Shown here in pieces: positions 61,686 to 64,000 of a stretch of DNA of 64,000 bases; the stretch's first letter is position 1, and each line of letters starts with the position of its first letter. Both the position numbers and the translations under genes were made by a program. Origin of the DNA: Massilia brevitalea (GTDB lineage Bacteria; Pseudomonadota; Gammaproteobacteria; Burkholderiales; Burkholderiaceae_D); assembly GCF_030711405.1 (NCBI RefSeq), contig NZ_JAULSI010000033.1:1-64000 (forward strand). Reading direction: 5' to 3'. Under the pieces are notes generated by a model that saw nothing but the letters and a program-made list of their open reading frames with translations, was not told where the DNA came from and did no database searches.

Positions 61686-62225
61686 TTATTTCATGAACTG
61701 CTGGAACGTCTTCCTGAACTTCGCCACCTTCGGCGCCACCACGAGCGCGCAATACCCCTGCATCGGGTGCTGGGCATAGTAATTCTGGTGGTACTCCTCG
61801 GCCTTGTACCAGGTTTCCTCAGGCAGCACCTGGGTCACGATCGGCGCATCCCACACGGCCGCCATTTCGGCCATCACCTGGCGCGCGGTCGCGTCCTGTT
61901 CGGCGTCTTGGGTAAAGATCACCGAGCGGTATTGCGGGCCAACGTCGTTGCCCTGGCGGTCCTGGGTGGTCGGATCGTGGATGGTGAAGAAGATCTGCAG
62001 GATGTCGCGGTAGCTGATCACCGACGGATCGAATTCCAGCCGCACCACCTCGGCGTGCCCGGTGGCCGCGCCGCACACCTGCTCGTAGGTCGGGTTCACC
62101 ACATGGCCGCCCATGTAGCCCGATTCCACGCGCGTGACGCCGCGCACTTCCAGGTAAACGGCCTCGACGCACCAGAAGCATCCGCCGCCCAGGATCGCCA
62201 CGCCGGCCGCTGTTTGCTCGCTCAT
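61686..62225 (-). CDS. msrA: Peptide-methionine (S)-S-oxide reductase
   Basis: A 179-residue MsrA repairing methionine sulfoxide, recycled by thioredoxin. The catalytic Cys is in LGGGCFWCVEAVY near residue 16, followed by GVTRVESGYMGGHVVNPTYEQVCGAATGHAEVVRLEFDP-type conserved stretches (GYMGG, GHAEVV), and VGPQYRSVIF. Length is normal for single-domain MsrA. The C-terminus lacks the additional recycling Cys pair of some relatives, but Cys51 in QVCGAATGHAE is present. Confidence 0.95.
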   Translation of the reverse strand: MSEQTAAGVAILGGGCFWCVEAVYLEVRGVTRVESGYMGGHVVNPTYEQVCGAATGHAEVVRLEFDPSVISYRDILQIFFTIHDPTTQDRQGNDVGPQYRSVIFTQDAEQDATARQVMAEMAAVWDAPIVTQVLPEETWYKAEEYHQNYYAQHPMQGYCALVVAPKVAKFRKTFQQFMK

Positions 62226-62358
62226 CTCACACCTCGATATTGTTCGTGATGACTTTTACTGTAACGTAAAGCTCTACTTTGTGCAGGCGCAACATTGAGC
62301 CAAACGGCGTCGTTGGCTACGCGATGGCATAATGAGCATGCAACTTTCCAGGGTACCG

Positions 62359-62862
62359 ATGAACACACGCTCTCCCCGCGCCGCCGAGCGCGGCTTCGAT
62401 TCGACGCATTTCCGCCAGGCGCTGTCGCAGTTTGCGACCGGCGTGACCGTCATCACCACGCGCCTCGAGGATGGAAGCTTCCGCGGCCTGACCGCCAGTT
62501 CCTTCAATTCCGTATCGCTCGATCCGCCGCTGGTGCTGTGGAGCCTGGGCGCGGCGGCCAACAGCATGCCCGTCTTCAGCGGCAATTCGCACTACGTCAT
62601 CAACGTGCTGGCGGCCGGCCAGGAAGACCTGGCGCTGCGCTTCTCGCGCCGCACCGAAGATCCGTTTGCCGGCGTCGAGTACGAGCTGTCGCGCACCGGC
62701 CAGCCGATCCTGAAGGGCGCCGTGGCCTGGTTCGAGTGCCACAACCGCAGCCGCTATCCCGAAGGCGACCACGTGATTTTTGTCGGCGAAGTCGAGGAAT
62801 GCGCAGTCCAGCCGCAGCCGGCGCTGCTGTTCCACGGCGGTCGTTTCGGCGTCACCGGCTAG
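62359..62862 (+). CDS. Flavin reductase family protein
   Basis: A 167-residue FMN-binding split-barrel flavin reductase of the HpaC/ActVB type. Visible are FRQALSQFATGVTVITT, GLTASSFNSVSLDPPLVLW (flavin-binding), FSGNSHYVINVLAAGQEDLALRFS, and GAVAWFECHNRSRYPEGDHVIFVGEV. It supplies reduced FMN to a monooxygenase; no partner monooxygenase is adjacent. I choose the Met at 62359 (AGGG upstream, normal N-terminus) over the in-frame ATG at 62332. Cytosolic. Confidence 0.9.
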   Translation: MNTRSPRAAERGFDSTHFRQALSQFATGVTVITTRLEDGSFRGLTASSFNSVSLDPPLVLWSLGAAANSMPVFSGNSHYVINVLAAGQEDLALRFSRRTEDPFAGVEYELSRTGQPILKGAVAWFECHNRSRYPEGDHVIFVGEVEECAVQPQPALLFHGGRFGVTG

Positions 62863-62981
62863 TCTGGTACGGCCTGCAGCTGGCGAGGATCGCGCCAGCT
62901 CCCTGGAGTTTCAGGCAAGCTGCCACACCCTCCGCGCCCTACCATTTCTCTTCCTCGCAACCACCACAAGGAAGAGACATC

Positions 62982-63818
62982 ATGAGCAAAGTCTGGATGA
63001 TCACGGGCGCCGGCCGCGGCATCGGCGCCGACATCGCACACGCAGCGCTGCAGGCCGGCGACAGGGTCGTGGCCACCGCCCGCAAGCTGGGCCAATTGCA
63101 GGACACCTTTGCCGGCATCGCCCCGGAACGCATCGCCCTCATCGAACTCGATGTCGCCAACGAAGCCCAGGCGGCGCCGGCGGTCGCCCAGGCCGTCGAA
63201 CGCTTCGGCCGCATCGACGTGCTGGTGAATAACGCCGCCTACGGCCTGCTGGGCCGTTTGGAAGAAGTCTCGAATGCCGACATCGCCGAGCAGTTCGCCG
63301 TCAATGTGCACGGCGTGCTGCACATGCTGCGCGCCGTGCTGCCGACCATGCGGCGCCAGCGCGGCGGCCACATCATGAACATCAGCTCGATCGCCGGCAT
63401 TACAGGCTTCGACGGCGCCTCGGTGTATTGCGCCAGCAAGTACGCCATCGAAGGCTTGACGGCCTCGCTGGCCCTCGAAGTGGCGCCATTCGGCATCCAC
63501 GTCACGGCGGTCGAACCCGGCTTCTTCCGCACCGAATTCCTCGACCCGAGCTCGGTACGCTACGGCGCCACCGCCATCGACGACTACGCCGCCCACGGTT
63601 CGGTCGAACAGGCCTATGGCGCCTACAAGGGCAAGCAGCTGGGCGACCCGGTGAAGCTGGCGGCCACCGTGGTCAAGCTGGCTGCGATGGACGCGCCGCC
63701 GCGCCAGTTCCTGGCCGGCAGCGATGCCCTGGCCATGGCGAATACGGCGCTTGACGCGAGGCGAGAGGAAATGGCGGCCTTCGAGGCACTGACGGTCTCG
63801 ACCGACCACGCCAGCTAA
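62982..63818 (+). CDS. SDR family oxidoreductase
   Basis: A 278-residue classical short-chain dehydrogenase. The cofactor motif is TGAGRGIG at residues 8-15, NNAAYG near 88, the catalytic Ser (NISSIAG) and YCASK, and the C-terminal PGFFRTEF. GAAGAG precedes the ATG at 62982. Substrate is unknown. A regulator of the AraC_N type begins 52 bases downstream, an arrangement often seen for such SDR genes, and may control it. Confidence 0.9.
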   Translation: MSKVWMITGAGRGIGADIAHAALQAGDRVVATARKLGQLQDTFAGIAPERIALIELDVANEAQAAPAVAQAVERFGRIDVLVNNAAYGLLGRLEEVSNADIAEQFAVNVHGVLHMLRAVLPTMRRQRGGHIMNISSIAGITGFDGASVYCASKYAIEGLTASLALEVAPFGIHVTAVEPGFFRTEFLDPSSVRYGATAIDDYAAHGSVEQAYGAYKGKQLGDPVKLAATVVKLAAMDAPPRQFLAGSDALAMANTALDARREEMAAFEALTVSTDHAS

Positions 63819-63869
63819 GCACAGGCCAGCATGGTGTATTCTTCAGCCACACAGTACGATGGATGCGCC

Positions 63870-64000
63870 ATGAATGCGCCGACTTCCCCTCTCGACCCCG
63901 GTCTGGCCCGATTGGCCGCGCTGCTGGCCGCCAGCGCGCCGCAGGACGGCACGTTCGCCACCTGCATCCCTGGCGTGCATGCGGTGCGCGCCTCGAACGA
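63870..64000 (+). CDS. AraC family regulator, N-terminal part only (runs off the window)
   Basis: The first 43 codons of an open frame cut by the window end. The visible part, MNAPTSPLDPGLARLAALLA, followed by DGTFATCIPGVHAVRASN, matches the start of AraC_N-type regulators, where an effector-binding cupin precedes an AraC helix-turn-helix. It lies downstream of the SDR gene on the same strand. The assignment rests on a short segment. Confidence 0.6.
   Translation, partial: MNAPTSPLDPGLARLAALLAASAPQDGTFATCIPGVHAVRASN

Overview
The window is high-GC DNA from a betaproteobacterium. Gene content and protein style point to Oxalobacteraceae, most likely a Massilia-like organism. The reasons are a hut cluster using the formimidoylglutamate deiminase (HutF/HutG) branch, a MexEF-type efflux locus, a PEP-CTERM protein, a class B3 metallo-beta-lactamase, the trxA-rho-rpmE2 neighbourhood, and many c-di-GMP and two-component proteins. 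This assignment is inference; no 16S gene or other marker is present. The DNA looks chromosomal. I see no prophage, CRISPR array or intact insertion sequence.

Layout. 0.3-9.2 kb: a DNA glycosylase gene, then a leftward efflux operon (small exported protein, alpha/beta-hydrolase-like protein, membrane fusion protein, RND pump, NodT-type outer membrane factor) divergent from a LysR regulator. 9.3-12.3 kb: small membrane or lipoprotein genes, an EamA transporter coupled to a GNAT acetyltransferase, and a small ORF. 12.5-24.7 kb: histidine utilisation, transcribed hutU-hutH-hutG-hutF-hutD-hutI from a HutC-type operator at 19877-19890. A periplasmic amidohydrolase, a class B3 metallo-beta-lactamase and ada separate this operon from its presumed repressor hutC. 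24.8-31.2 kb: an orphan receiver protein, trxA, rho, type B rpmE, a GT39/ArnT-like glycosyltransferase, a PEP-CTERM protein, a small membrane protein and tRNA-Leu(CAA). 31.3-36.7 kb: a solute-binding protein, then an MHYT-PAS-PAS hybrid kinase with HPt coupled to an HD-GYP response regulator. 37-40.3 kb: gmd-rmd-glycosyltransferase for GDP-D-rhamnose-type sugars. 40.5-44 kb: maeB and thiL. 44-48.7 kb: a hybrid kinase overlapping a REC-PAS-GGDEF-EAL-REC protein. 49-54.6 kb: pncC, a metallophosphoesterase, a two-domain M16 peptidase and an AI-2E family transporter. 54.6-64 kb: an ArsR-type zinc sensor with a CDF exporter, cysK, an FKBP isomerase, tcdA, a hemerythrin-PdxH fusion, cfa, msrA, a flavin reductase, an SDR and the 5' end of an AraC-type regulator.

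The strongest signal not explained by genes is a family of dispersed palindromic repeats: 12 clear copies in 64 kb, all intergenic. Most flank 145-193 bp composite units placed between convergent genes. Two copies share a 15-nt insertion, and their stem differences are compensatory. The most unusual protein is the in-frame fusion of a hemerythrin HHE domain to pyridoxamine 5'-phosphate oxidase. Next is a hydrolase-like protein in the efflux operon that lacks both the nucleophilic Ser and the catalytic His.
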